64,000 bases of DNA. It comes from Drechslerella dactyloides (taxonomy: Eukaryota; Ascomycota; Orbiliomycetes; Orbiliales; Orbiliaceae). The DNA lies in the NCBI GenBank assembly GCA_020064725.1, contig JAGTWJ010000010.1, positions 992,001 through 1,056,000 of the forward strand, given 5' to 3'. The notes under the pieces are model-generated. The model was not told where the DNA came from. It saw only the letters and a list, made by a program, of their open reading frames with translations, and ran no database searches. Made by a program: the position numbers and the translations under genes. Positions 49,294-60,491 of the stretch are shown piece after piece; position 1 is the stretch's first letter, and each line of letters opens with the position of its first letter.

Positions 49294-50256
49294 ATGGACC
49301 TCGACGACTCCTTCACCCGCGACCTCGAACACTCCTACGACGGGCCCGCCGACTCCTCCGCCCTCGACCTCGACATCGATCTGGACATCGACCTGAACCC
49401 CCCCACCGACACCAAACACGACGACGGCGATGCGGACAAGGACGGCGCGGCACGGGGCTTCGTATCGAGCGTCGCCGACCAGGAGGCCCGCGAGGCGGCC
49501 CTGCACGCCGAACTCGAGGCCGTCCAGCGCGTCAATCGGCTCATCCTCGCCGTCAACAAGAGCCTGCAAGACGCCATGGCCAACATGGGTGTACGCCCCT
49601 CCACCCTCCATCATACACCCCTCCACCAAAACATATATACCCTCATCCACTTATCCGCCTCCACATCCACTTCTCACAAATATACCGAGTACAGAAGAAC
49701 TGACGTGTGTGTATAATAGACGGTAAATGCAGCCGTCGACAATGCAAACATCCTCCTCGACAAATACACCCAAATCCTAAGCCAATCAACCCACACCTCC
49801 CGCATCCTCCTCAACAACCACTGGCAAGGCTCCACCGCCGACATCGCCGCAATCGAACACGAAGCCGCCGCCGCAGCCGAACGACGCCGCCGGGAAGAAG
49901 CAGACGCCGCCGCCGCACGCGAACGCGAAGCCCGTGCCCGCGACGCCCTCAACACTGCACAATCTACCGGTTCTAGTAACAGAGGTGTAGGCAGGGGAAG
50001 AGGGACGGGGAGGAGGACGCCGGGTGTTGGTGGGGGTGCACCGCGGAGCGTAAGCGCCGGTGGTGTTCACGGGAAGACTAATGCCGGTGCTGGTACTACG
50101 AGTGGTGGTAGTAGTAGTACGGGTGGGAGGGGGGTGTTGCGTGGTTCTGGACTGGCGAGGTATGCTGGACGGGGGACCGGCGGGACGGGTACCAGTAGTT
50201 CAAGTTCAGGCATCGGACGCGGTGCGAGGGGTAGCAGTACGCGGGGTACGAAGTAG
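49294..50256 (+). CDS. DUO1: DASH complex subunit Duo1
   Basis: A 277-aa protein from two exons, 49294-49590 and 49720-50256, with a 129-bp intron (GTACGC donor, TAATAG acceptor). The junction gives NMGTVNAAVDNANILLDKYTQ, which fits the Duo1 signature, followed by ILSQSTHTSRILL and WQGSTAD. The conserved core spans about residues 65-145. The N-terminus is acidic (LDLDIDLDIDL), and residues about 145-175 form a charged Glu/Arg/Ala helix. The last 100 residues are Gly/Ser/Thr/Arg-rich and likely disordered. Duo1 is part of the ten-subunit ring that couples kinetochores to spindle microtubules. The in-frame Met upstream at 49141 is not credible, because the first Duo1-like residues begin at 49294. 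It is convergent with the next gene, 272 bp apart. Confidence 0.9.
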
Positions 50257-50528
50257 CCCAGTATCTATATTTTACATATCACACCACCCACCGCTGGTAC
50301 GGTGGACTACATGTAATACACCATCTACGGAATATATGCAGTATACTAAGTATATAAATGTAATTGCCGCGCCGGCGCACTGTATATACCATGATAACGC
50401 CCAAACGCCCGCTGGATACCCTACATGCCTACACATCATATATCCACCCCATCCCATCCCATCCCATTACCTGCACCCTTCAAACCGGACAAACTCCCAT
50501 CCACCATAGACGCAAGTAGGACGGCACA

Positions 50529-51825
50529 TCACCGACGCGCCTGGTTCTCCTCCTTGCCGGCTGTTGTACTCCACCGACTCGCCGCCAGCCCCTCCTTCTT
50601 CCCCGGCGTTTCCTCCTCCCGCTTCTCCCTCTCCACTTCCTTGCGTACCCCGAGCCCTGTCTTCCCACTTCCACCACTCTTCCCCGCACTCACACTCGAA
50701 CTCGCACCAACCGCCGTAGAACCACCACCAGCAGTACCAGCGGTATTGCTAGCACTAGGGGTAACGGCGGGCCGCCGCCGGATAACGATCCGCCCGCCGT
50801 CCTCCTCCCACGCAACCCCAAACTCCCGCTTCAAACCCCCCCACCCCCTCTCCGCACACCTCTCCAAAAACGCCACATCAACCCCATGATACGCGCTACC
50901 CACACACTTCAACGCGTGCTTCCTAACCTCCCTTCCCGCGCGATCCATAATCTTACTCTTGTACCCGTCCACAAGCCTCTTGGTACTCCAGAACAGCCAA
51001 TAATCACCCGTCACCAGCGCCCTCACCGCCGTTTCAACACGATGATCGCGGAGCTTGAATCTCGTCTTGACCTCGTACGCGTCGTGGTAGGAGTTCGTCG
51101 CGCAGGCGAGGTGGAGCATGAGGTATCCCGACAGCTCCGTCACTTCCGATCGAGATAAGGGATTGTGCACGTGTAATACGTATAGGAGGTGTCGTAGAGA
51201 GGGAAAGTACGATTCCGGATGCGACATTAGGATGGCCGCGCGGGTGATGAAGAGGTACGCCGTCTTGGCAAAGTCGTCGAGGCGGTTGGCGGCAAGCAGG
51301 CCCTCGCGCAGCTTGCGCATGTCCATCAGTATATTCTGCAGCGTCGACGTGTCCGCCACCATCACCGTCTCGTTGTCGTCGCCGTCATTGCCGTCGTTGT
51401 CGTCGTTGTCATTCGTAGTGGTGGTGGCGGTGGGAGGGCTGTTGGCGGCGAGGGAGAGGGCGGCGAAATGCTCGTCGAGAGCGGGGACGGACGGGAAGGA
51501 GCCGATGTGGCTCAGATATCGCGTCTGTATCGTCGTGAAGAACGTCTCCTGCGTCTGCGCGTCCGCCAATCTACCCCCCATACCACACCATTACATTATA
51601 TAATATTAGCCACCTATACACCGAGGATAAAATACACTGAAGATAAGATGGGATGAGGTGAGATGGTGGGGGGAGGGAGGGGAGGTACCGGGTGTCGCCC
51701 TTCGAGGCGAGGCCGTATTCGAGCGGCTTCGAGGTGCCTTTACTCCAGTCCTTCGTCGACCGGCTCATGCCCGCCTGGCTGATCGAGGACGAGGACGTCG
51801 GCGTCTGCGCCTGCCGCTTGAACAT
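50529..51825 (-). CDS. CSN8/PSMD8/eIF3K-domain protein
   Basis: A 392-aa protein from two exons, 51825-51689 and 51570-50529, with a 118-bp intron; the junction gives GDTRLADAQTQ. Residues about 85-270 are helical and carry MRKLREGLL, FITRAAILMSHPESYFPSLRHLL and SGYLMLHLACATNSYHDAYEV, a pattern I associate with the CSN8/PSMD8/eIF3K (PCI-related) domain of fungal proteins. Such domains build COP9 signalosome, proteasome lid or eIF3 complexes. Which complex this one serves is not clear, and the protein is longer than a usual CSN8 (about 200 aa). The N-terminus (MFKRQAQTPTSSSSIS) and the Gly/Ser/Lys-rich C-terminal 90 residues look disordered. It is divergent from DPM1 (428 bp apart) and convergent with Duo1. 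Confidence 0.75.
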
Positions 51826-52253
51826 TGCGCCTCCTGCCCACTTATTACAGCTACAATATATTCCTCCTTCCGTTCGCGTTTTGTACGTTCGTTCGTTATA
51901 CGTTCGTTCGTGGGGGTCGTAAGTGTGTATATGTTAGTGTGTGGTACGCCGGGCGCAGGTAGCTATCACTCCATCACGTAGAGCTGTTCGTTCGAAATAT
52001 ATATATATACCAGGTATAGAATGGAAGTGGGGGTACTAGGTAATCGGTATCGTGAAAGTGGGATATAGGATGGAAGTCACAGTCGTAGCACAGCAGCAGC
52101 GGTTACAACAGCGGACGGGTGCGTTGCGTGAGGTTGCCCGTTTGACGCGACCGAGCTCCAGCCTGGCTTCAACAACCGCGCATCGCCAGACGCACCTGCT
52201 CGATACACCACAACCAGCACCGATAGCACGCACGCACGGTAGAAAAAGTCACG
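51826..52253. promoter_or_regulatory. Shared divergent promoter, CSN8-domain gene and DPM1
   Basis: The 428 bp between two divergent start codons must hold both promoters. TATATATATA occurs near 51999, and tandem TTCGTTCG/ACGTTCGT words lie near 51886-51912. No operator was recognised. Confidence 0.4.
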
Positions 52254-53533
52254 ATGGCCGGCGACAAGTACTCGATAATCCTGCCGACGTACAACGAGCG
52301 CAACAATCTGCCAATCATCGTCTGGCTGCTCGAGAAGACCTTTCGCGAAGCGTACTCCTCCCCCTCTACCCTCTACCTCCTACCCTCCACCTACCTACCT
52401 ACCGCCCTCCACCACGTACCTTCCCACACACTCCATATACGCCATGACGGTCACACTCCACCACCAATTACACCACATACACAAACGATACGGATAGCGG
52501 GGGAAGGATAGTATAATAAAAGGTCATCGGCTAATATATACGATGTAGAAAAATCGACTGGGAAATCATCATTGTCGACGACGGCTCGCCGGACGGCACG
52601 CAGGAGGTCGCGAAGGAGCTGATCGAAACGTACGGGTCCAACGTCGTGCTCAAGCCGCGCGCGGGAAAACTGGGATTGGGGACCGCGTACGTCCACGGGC
52701 TGCAGTTCGTTACTGGGAATTATGTCGTGATTATGGATGCGGACTTTAGCCATCACGTTTGTTTCCTCCCTCCCTCCCCATCCTCCCTTTCCCTTTCCCC
52801 CTTACCTCTTGACTCCCTATATCCTTTTCATATTGGCTGCGACTTGGAGGAGTATGTTTTGGAGAGGTTGAGGTTGTGGAGAGGAGTATGTTAAGAGGAG
52901 TGAGGTGGACACAAGCTAACGCTTGTATGTGTTAAAAGCCAAAATTCATCCCCCAAATGATCGAGGTGCAAAAATCCAAAAACTACGACATAGTAACCGG
53001 CACCCGCTACGCCGGCGACGGCGGCGTCTACGGGTGGGACTTCAAGCGCAAGCTCGTCAGCCGCGGCGCAAACCTGTTCGCATCGGTCGTGCTGCGGCCG
53101 AACGTGAGCGATCTAACGGGCAGCTTCCGGCTGTACAAGAAGAGCGTGCTCGAGAACGTAATCAAGAGTACGGAGAGTAAAGGCTACACTTTCCAGATGG
53201 TCGGTCTCCCATATCCCTCCCCATTATACCCTCCCAATAATACCCTTCTTCCCCCTATAACTCACTCCCTCCATATCTACCTACCCGCCTACCTACCTAC
53301 CTACTTTATTTCCAGTGTGTGTGTGTGTGGAGAGAGAGTGTGTGTGTGTAGATTGAGAGGGCTGGGCTAACGGTAATGTACAGGAAATGATGGTCAGGGC
53401 CCGCGCAATGGGGTACAGCGTCGCAGAGGTGCCCATCTCCTTCGTCGACAGACTGTACGGCGAAAGCAAGCTCGGCGGCGACGAAATCGTCGAGTACGCG
53501 AAGGGCGTGCTGAACCTGTGGCTGAAGGTGTGA
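52254..53533 (+). CDS. DPM1: Dolichol-phosphate mannosyltransferase catalytic subunit
   Basis: A 238-aa family 2 glycosyltransferase from four exons: 52254-52351, 52549-52756, 52939-53199 and 53384-53533. All phases agree. It transfers mannose from GDP-mannose to dolichyl phosphate at the ER, supplying N-glycosylation, O-mannosylation and GPI anchors. Visible motifs: YSIILPTYNERNNLP at the N-terminus, IIVDDGSPDG (DDG 43-45), DADFSHHP (DAD 96-98) for metal and nucleotide binding, and GESKLGGDEIV near the end. There is no C-terminal membrane helix, so this is the short form found in fission yeast and human, which needs DPM2/DPM3-type partners, unlike S. cerevisiae Dpm1. The introns are 197, 182 and 184 bp, longer than others here, and the last holds CTAC and GT microsatellites. 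Confidence 0.95.
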
Positions 53534-53685
53534 TGTGCGCCTTCGCATATGCATGTACATTCCAGCATGCGCATGCATACCGGGTTCGCGTGTGCTGGTC
53601 GGTTGGCTGGTGTATCGGTTGGTGGTGGGTGGTTGCTATAGATGCTTGGGTTGTGTGTATGTAATTACCAGCCGGTGGATTCTTG

Positions 53686-53738
53686 CGGTGGATGGGTGGA
53701 TGGATGGGTGGATGGATGGGTGGATGGATGGGTGGATA
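53686..53738. repeat. GGATGGGTGGAT minisatellite
   Basis: About four tandem copies of a 12-bp unit that itself is built from GGAT/GGGT tetramers, lying in the 3' flank of DPM1. Confidence 0.85.
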
Positions 53739-54479
53739 CCAGGCTGTATTGCTCGTTGTCATATATAATTATAGTCAGTAAGGAAGTGGTGTGTATACTA
53801 GTGCGCTCGGTGCCTGGCGTTAGCTTCACGACCTGAAACGTAACGCTCGCGGTGACCGGGTACATGTGCGTGTATTTCCCAGCTGCGATGTTACTATTAT
53901 AAGAACGGTCAGCGCTGGCTGCTGCTGGGGTGCACTGGTGGCAGGTAGGTACACGAAGTGTGCGTGTGTGGGTGGGTCTCGTGCCGGCGCGGGAATGTAG
54001 CGATTGTCAGGGCAGCTTGGGTAGCTAGCCACGCCGCGTGAATGAATGAATGAATTGAATATTTTCAATTCACCACATTCCATGATGGTGCGCGTTGCCT
54101 GATCATGACCCATCCATGCGCGACTCTCCAGCCTCATGTAGTCACAGTACGCGTTCATGTGTAACTTTGTACAATTCTTGGCGATATCCATATTATATTA
54201 TGAAGGCTGGAAGGTGAAGGATACTGGCCGCTATTTATATAAGAGCGGTGGCCGGTTGCAGTCGACGTCTGGATTCCGTTCTGCCTCCAATTTTTTTTAT
54301 AAAAACGTTGGACGTCTAGTTGTCTTGATGCTTACGGTTGGTACGGTTGATACGATATCGGATAGCTATCCATCTTGAGATCTTATCGATTCACGACCAC
54401 GGTTCGGCGAGTTATGAGTGTCTGCCGTCCGACATAACGCCAGTTACGATAAACCACCGTTTGGAATAACATACGACTT

Positions 54480-54489
54480 TATATATAAG
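54480..54489 (+). promoter_or_regulatory. TATA box of the small secreted-protein gene
   Basis: TATATATAAG lies about 158 bp upstream of the ATG at 54638, at a plausible distance for a short leader. Confidence 0.45.
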
Positions 54490-54637
54490 GCAGGTCGGTC
54501 TACGGCTTTTCTACTTTCACGACGCCGCAGCTCCGGTAGCCGCATACAATCACCACCACCCAACTCTCTCACCACAGGTACATATCACAACCACGCCCAC
54601 AAACTACAAACATACGCTAACCGTCTCAAAGTCCACA

Positions 54638-55090
54638 ATGCACCTACCATCCCTCTCCCTCCTCCTCCTCCTCCTCCTCTCAACACTCACAACCTCCCTC
54701 TCTCTAAACCTCCACGCGCGAGCCCTACACCCGCTCCTCGCCCGCGCCGGCAAAATCGACCTAAACTACCCACCATACACCCTCATCGCCGTCGGCGGCG
54801 ACGGCTTGACGACAACGATAACGGTCACCTTCACGACAATCCTCTACCCGACGCCGCGACCCTCTACGACGCGGGCGTGCGCTACGACCACGCGGACGGT
54901 GACACGGACGGTGACGCGGACGAGTGTTGTTACGAGGACGTCGGTAAGGGTGCGCACAAGGACGAAGTTTGTTAAGCGGCGGACTGTGATTACTGTTACG
55001 CAGACGGCGACGGTGACGGTTCCGGGGTCCGGGGCGAGGGCTGCGGCGTCGGGGGTGTCGGGGACGTCGGGGACGTCGACGGTGGTGTGA
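54638..55090 (+). CDS. Predicted small secreted Thr/Val-rich protein
   Basis: A 150-aa single-exon frame. The N-terminus is a strong signal-peptide candidate: MHLPS followed by a Leu-rich core and LSTLTTSLSLNLHA, with likely cleavage near residue 20-27. The rest has no known domain. Residues about 58-70 (LTTTITVTFTT) and 83-130 (repeated T-R-T-V/S units, then FVKRRTVITVTQTATVTVP) are Thr/Val/Arg-rich, with dense O-glycosylation potential. KRR could be a Kex2-type processing site. The tail is Gly/Ser/Ala/Thr-rich and has no clear GPI signal. TATA box, leader length and Kozak context (CACAATGC) support expression. It could be a cell-wall or effector-like protein, but no function can be assigned. 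A longer overlapping frame (54418-54975) on the same strand lacks these features. Confidence 0.6.
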   Translation: MHLPSLSLLLLLLLSTLTTSLSLNLHARALHPLLARAGKIDLNYPPYTLIAVGGDGLTTTITVTFTTILYPTPRPSTTRACATTTRTVTRTVTRTSVVTRTSVRVRTRTKFVKRRTVITVTQTATVTVPGSGARAAASGVSGTSGTSTVV

Positions 55091-55980
55091 TGTTGGGATT
55101 GCAATGTTATGGTTGTGTGGTTACGAGTTTTTTTTTCTCGGCTGGTACCGGAGGTTGGGATATCGATACGACATTTATGAGTATACGTTTGCGTGTGGCA
55201 CTGATTTTATGATATGAACTATGTATGTTATTATCTGCGCTTGAGCTGTTACTATTATTTCGGGGTTCTCTGGTGGTTATCGCGGTGGATATTGATGTCA
55301 ACGAAAGCCAGCAAGGAAAATTTAATTTCTCGATAATCTGAGAATATACTAGATGTCTCTTATACACTGTATATAGTCGAATGCAACGGAGGACGGTCTG
55401 GTAAACCATAATCCGAGCTCTCTTATCTATGCGTGTTCAAGTTAACGTTGACTCGCGAAACCAATTGAGTGTTCACACCGCGAAATACAGACAATGCAAC
55501 ATTGTCGGCAAAATCAGTCAGGCTGATCATCAACTGGGCTCTCTATGCAATCCAATACCGTCCAGCGAGAATATTCTGCGTACCTACATCCAAAGGATAG
55601 CAGTTGGCGGCTGTTCGAATGGGTTCAACCAAGTCGCAAAATGCAACAAAGCGCGCGTTGTGCGTTGGCGGGCGCGGCCGTCCTAAAATCTCTTCTCCAC
55701 ATTCCCGCTTCGGGCGATATCTGTCATCCAAGCCCGCATCCCACCGCCCGCCGACAACCGCCACTCTCACCGCCCGTTCCGCCCTCACGAACCACAACCA
55801 CCACCACCAGCGCTCCGTGTCACCGCCTCCCGCCGCGCGCACGACCTCGCACTGCCGAACCCGAAGGAAGGAAGGACCCCTGCTAGCCGAAGCTTGCCGC
55901 CAGCTTGCGACCAGTAAGACCACCTCCCAGCACTGTCCCTCGACTTTTGCGAACCCATCCATCCACAATCATTCTTCACG
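55091..55980. other. Spacer and 5' region of methionine aminopeptidase
   Basis: The left half is AT-rich 3' flank. The right half (about 55730-55980) is CA/CCACC-rich, as in leaders of housekeeping genes. Overlapping frames on both strands are compositional shadows. Confidence 0.4.
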
Positions 55981-57520
55981 ATGGCCGCGAGTGACGCCAA
56001 ATGTAAAGGCGTAGAATGCACGAACCCGGCCGGCACTCTGCAATGCCCGACATGTCTGAAGCTCGGGATCAAGAACAGCTACTTTTGCTCGCAAGACTGC
56101 TTCAAGCGAAGCTGGGTGCGTCCCCCACCAACTATCTCACAAGCTTTTGAAGCTTTGAAAGTTTAAAGTATCACGACTGACAGCTCGCTGCTGCTCCGGG
56201 TGGGGCGAACGGCGGCCGTGCGCATAGTCTGATCACAAGCAAGTCCACAAAACAGCAAGTGAGCAATCAAAATCCCTCCTCCGCACCCTCAAAGACTGGC
56301 ACAAGCCAACACCTTACCCGTCGAATCCAGCAACGGGCACCCACGACCCCTTCCCGAACTACCCGTACACCGGCTCCCTGCGCCCCGTCTACCCGCTGTC
56401 CCCCTACCGCTCCGTGCCCGACCACATCGCCCGTCCCGACTATGCGGAGGACGGCATCCCGCGCTCCGAGGCGATCTTCTCGCGCGCGTCCAAGATCCAG
56501 ATCCTCAACGAGACGGAAATCGAGGCCATGCGCGTCGTCTGTCGCCTCGGGCGCGAGATTCTGGACATAGCCGCGGCCGCCGTACGGCCGGGAATCACGA
56601 CGGACGAGATTGACGAGATCACGCACAAGGCGACGATTGAGAGAAATGTAAGCTGCCCTTCGAATTGTCATGACGGAGATGAGGCGGCAACGCTAACGCA
56701 ATCCGCGCAGTCGTACCCGTCGCCGCTGCGGTACAACCACTTCCCAAAGTCGCTGTGCACGTCGGTCAACGAGGCGATATGTCACGGCATCCCGGACCAG
56801 CGGCCGCTCGAGGACGGCGACATCATCAACATTGACATCTCGGTCTACCACGGCGGCTTCCACGCCGACCTCAACGAGACGTACTATGTCGGCGAGAAGG
56901 CCAAGGCGGATCCGGACACCGTGCGCGTCGTCGAGACGAGCCGCGAGTGTCTGGACAAGGCGATCGAGATTGTCAAGGTGCGTTCCATCACCCCACTTAC
57001 ATCTATCACTCCCTCCATCTATCTCTCTACCTTTTTGGTGGGATGCGTGCTAAGTGTATTATAGCCGGGCATGCTCTTCCGCGACCCGGGCAACGTGATC
57101 GAAAAGCACGCAAAGTCGCGCAACTGCTCCGTCGTGAAAACCTACTGCGGCCACGGCACCAACCGCCTCTTCCACTGCGCGCCCAACGTGCCGCACTACG
57201 CGAAGAATAAAGCCGTCGGCGTCGCAAAACCGGGCATGTGCTTCACAATCGAGCCCATGATCAACCTGGGCACCTGGCGCGACAAGACGTGGCCGGACAA
57301 CTGGACCAGCACGACGGCGGACGGCGCGCGGAGCGCGCAGTTTGAGCATCTGCTGCTCGTGACGGAGGATGGGTGTGAGGTTTTGACGGCGCGGAAGCCG
57401 GATTCGCCCGGTGGACCCGTGCCGATGCCTGAGGCTGCTGCTGCCGCTCCGTCGTCGACAGCAACGTCGTCGTCGACGGCGGCGCCGGCGAATGGGGTTA
57501 ATGGGTCGGAGAAGAAGTAG
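55981..57520 (+). CDS. MAP1: Methionine aminopeptidase type 1
   Basis: A 425-aa cytosolic, ribosome-associated enzyme that removes initiator methionine. Four exons: 55981-56115, 56228-56647, 56711-56977 and 57065-57520, with introns of 112, 63 and 87 bp. The N-terminal zinc-finger region has C8, C13, C22, C25, C36 and C40, followed after the first intron by DHKQVHK, as in eukaryotic MetAP1. The catalytic domain has H210 (CHGIPD), metal ligands D227 (NIDISV), D238, H304 (CGHGTN), E337 (FTIEPM) and E368 (QFEHLL). The acceptor at 56227 is the only one that keeps the conserved frame, since a nearer CAG acceptor loses it. The C-terminal 45 residues are an Ala/Ser/Thr-rich extension beyond the family core. 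Confidence 0.95.
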
Positions 57521-58455
57521 CATGGTGGTTACGATATGTGCGTATTGGTATATAGTTTGCTAGACTAGGTACTTATATATACCGCCATTTAGTGCCTGCC
57601 TGCCTGGCTTTTGTCTAGCAGTTCGGTCTACCGCCCGATCCCGTAGCCGCGGCTATTTCCAGTCGCCGTTGTCGGCCGGTGTTAACTGCATCTATCAAGA
57701 CAATTACGCGTCGTGGTGCCATAGACGCAAAGTAACTGTGTAACAGTCATGGCCTGCACTTACGTACAGGATATATCATGGTATAACGTTAAGCTCGGAC
57801 CGCAACCGGCGGATGCTTACTAATGCAAGCTGGAACCGCGATACAGCAGCTGGGAGATAGCAGTTGTACATCCGGCCTCGCAGTCATATATCCGGCGCTC
57901 GGTCTAACAGCAGGACGGGCGTCGGAGCGGTAGTCAAGTTGCCCCGGGCTTCCGCGAGCGACCAGGGCAGTGAATCGACAGCATGGACGAATAGGTATAA
58001 AAGCTCCCGTTTCTCGGCCGGCCGGCTGTCTGCGGTCACGCTTACGTTTTCCTTTTCCTTTCTTCCTGGTGCGAAGTCTCCACTTGCGCTCTCGATCCGG
58101 GGTGCTAGCGGAGGGTCTGATTGTTAAGCGGGTGGATTGGAAGTACCGGGTTCCGGGGCTCGACCGTTACTTAAAGTGCGACAGGGTCCTCCTGCATTCG
58201 GCGGTGTGTGTTTTTTGTAGTTCTCTCGCGGTTCAACGCAGAAAATAACACCCAACGTTGCAACGGTCCGGTTGGAACTTTATCGTTGAGCCCTTCCTTG
58301 TCTGCGAGACCACATTGAGCTGCCCTTTTCTTTCGACCCCGCGTTCCGGGTAGTATTACGGGTAGTACTCCGCTTCACGGTTTATTTTACTTGCGTGCTG
58401 TCGAATATATATATTGCTTGATTTATACTTTTGAAATTCTGGCTGTGGTGCTGCG
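57521..58455. other. Spacer and promoter of the aminotransferase gene
   Basis: Contains a good TATA box near 57996 and otherwise no recognised gene. The distance from TATA to ATG (about 455 bp) leaves room for a leader intron that I could not define. Confidence 0.4.
57996..58003 (+). promoter_or_regulatory. TATA box (TATAAAAG)
   Basis: A consensus TATA element in a GC-rich setting, oriented toward the aminotransferase gene at 58456. Confidence 0.5.
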
Positions 58456-60271
58456 ATGCATGTTGACGGGATGGCGATGGACTTTGGGCTCTCGAAGCGC
58501 GGGCTTGAGAGCGTGGGCGCGTTTGCGTTCATGGCGGATATGATGAAGGTATGTTCATTGATATTTGTGTGTATTTGACTGGCTGGCTCGTTTGTTGGAT
58601 GGGGTGTATTCCTGGCGATGGATGGGTGCGCTAATGATGATGGTTGTGTCGTGCAGGTTATGGGGAACATGTACAACAAGGTCACCAATCCGAATGGCGT
58701 GTAAGCTGCATTTACCACGATCCGAATATACTCAATTCATGATATCGACGCTGATGTATCTTTGGGTCTAGTGTATCGCTCGGAGTCGCGGAGAACAGTC
58801 TGATGCACCGGGAACTCGCGCAGTACCTGCAAAACAAAGTACACACTCCCCCCCTTCCATCCCGCATACAATTGACAACAGCTGACAGATGCATATCATA
58901 TATATATAGGTAAACGCCACCCCCTTCGCCCTCACGTACGGCGAAGGCCCCGGCGGTTCCACCGCGCTCCGCAAGTCGCTCGCGACCTTCTACAACCGCC
59001 ACTTCAACCCGGCGTTCGAAATCAAGCCGGACGACATCTACACCGCCTGCGGCGTGTCCGGGACGCTGGACATACTAGTGCACGCGATCGCGGACGAAGG
59101 GGAGGCAGTAATGATCGGGCGGCCGATATATACTGGTTTCCAGCACGATTTGTTCCAGCGGAGTAAGGTTCGCTTGGTGCCCGTTAGCCTGAAGGGCGTG
59201 GATCCGATGGGGGTGGAGGCTGTGGAGGTGTATGAGCGGGAGCTGGAGCGGCAGCGCGGGTTGGGGGTGAAGGTGCGGGCGATGATTCTCTGCAAGTATG
59301 CACAGATTCCTACTTTGGTTTATGGGGATGGTATTCGCTTCGATTGGTGCTGACGGTATATAATAGTCCGCATAACCCGCTTGGAAAGTGCTACGTTAGT
59401 CTCCCTGCCTGCATCATCGGTCGATGGAGCTACTAGTCCAGTCGGATAGTATATACTGACGAGTGGATATGTGCAGACACCGGACGCGATCAAGGCCTAC
59501 GCCGCCTTCTGCAACCGCCACAATATCCACTTCATCTCGGACGAAATCTACGCCCTCTCCCTCTACTCCACGCCCACCAACGCCTCCGCTGCCCCGTTCA
59601 CCTCCGTCTTCGCCGTGCCAAACCTCGCCTCCGTCATCGCCCCGCACCTCGTCCACGTGCTGCACGGCATGTCGAAAGACTTCTGCGCGAACGGCCTGCG
59701 CATGGGCGCGCTAATCTCGCCGTGGAACAGCATGATCAGACCGACGGTCATGAGCGTGGGGATCTTCCAGTGGCCGAGCAGTCTCGCCGACATTGCGTGG
59801 CGGACAATACTCGACGACACGACGTTCCTCGACGGCTTTATCGCGTCGAACCAGAAGAAGCTGGCGACGCAGTATGGTGTTTTGACAGCGTGGCTTGAAG
59901 CACGCGGGATACCGTATGTAGCGGGTACGAACGCCGGTTTCTTCCTCTGGGTGGATTTACGACGGTGGTTCAATAGGGTCAAGTTGCCGGATGGGGACGA
60001 CGGGAGCGTGCCCGGTGGGCGTACGAATCTGCCGGGTGCGCCGGCTGGCGCGCAGAAGAGGGATAGGATGCTGTGGGATAGGATGGTGGATGGCGGGGTG
60101 TATGTTGCTAGCAGCGAGATGTTTTTCGGCGAGGAGCATGGGTGGTATCGGTTTAGTTTCTCGATGGAGCGGGAGGAGTTGGAGCTGGGCTTGCAGCGGA
60201 TGGAGAAGGTGCTGAAGGCAGTGGAGAGCGGGGCGCTCGAGAATGGGGTCCTCCAGAACGGGGTGGCTTGA
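58456..60271 (+). CDS. ACC-synthase-like PLP-dependent aminotransferase (class I/II)
   Basis: A 470-aa fold-type I PLP enzyme from six exons: 58456-58548, 58657-58700, 58772-58838, 58910-59295, 59367-59394 and 59477-60271; exon 5 is only 28 nt. All phases agree. Motifs: VSLGVAENSLM at the N-terminal edge, TYGEGPGGSTALR, NPHNPLGK (197-204), SDEIYALSLY (D228 binds the PLP nitrogen) and SKDFCANGLRMG with the Schiff-base K273. This is the plant ACC-synthase-like group, which in fungi includes C-S lyases of epidithiodioxopiperazine clusters and uncharacterised aminotransferases. No secondary-metabolism genes neighbour it here, so a general amino-acid role is as likely. The start is the first of three in-frame Mets (58456, 58471, 58477); the later ones are possible. 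Confidence 0.88.
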
Positions 60272-60491
60272 GATGTAATGTCATGGGAGAGGGTTTGATG
60301 GATAGCGTATGTTATGGACTTGGCAGGCTCGATAATAATGAATTCGCAAAACAGTTGCTATATGTACAGTACGTTTTATATACTTATCTACAAGCGTACG
60401 TGCATATATCTGTGGATTCCCCGACGGACCGACGACGCTGCCATCGACTATATACACGCATCCGATACTAGGATAAGCAAATGCAACTTAT

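Larger units (their letters stand above)
53534..54637. other. Spacer with minisatellite and TATA signals
   Basis: Contains the 12-bp GGATGGGTGGAT minisatellite just downstream of DPM1 and TATA-like words near 54231 and 54480. No gene supported. Confidence 0.4.

Noticed and set aside
54418..54975. 185-codon frame overlapping the small secreted-protein gene
   Set aside because: Pro/Arg-rich compositional shadow that begins upstream of the TATA box; the 54638 frame has a signal peptide.
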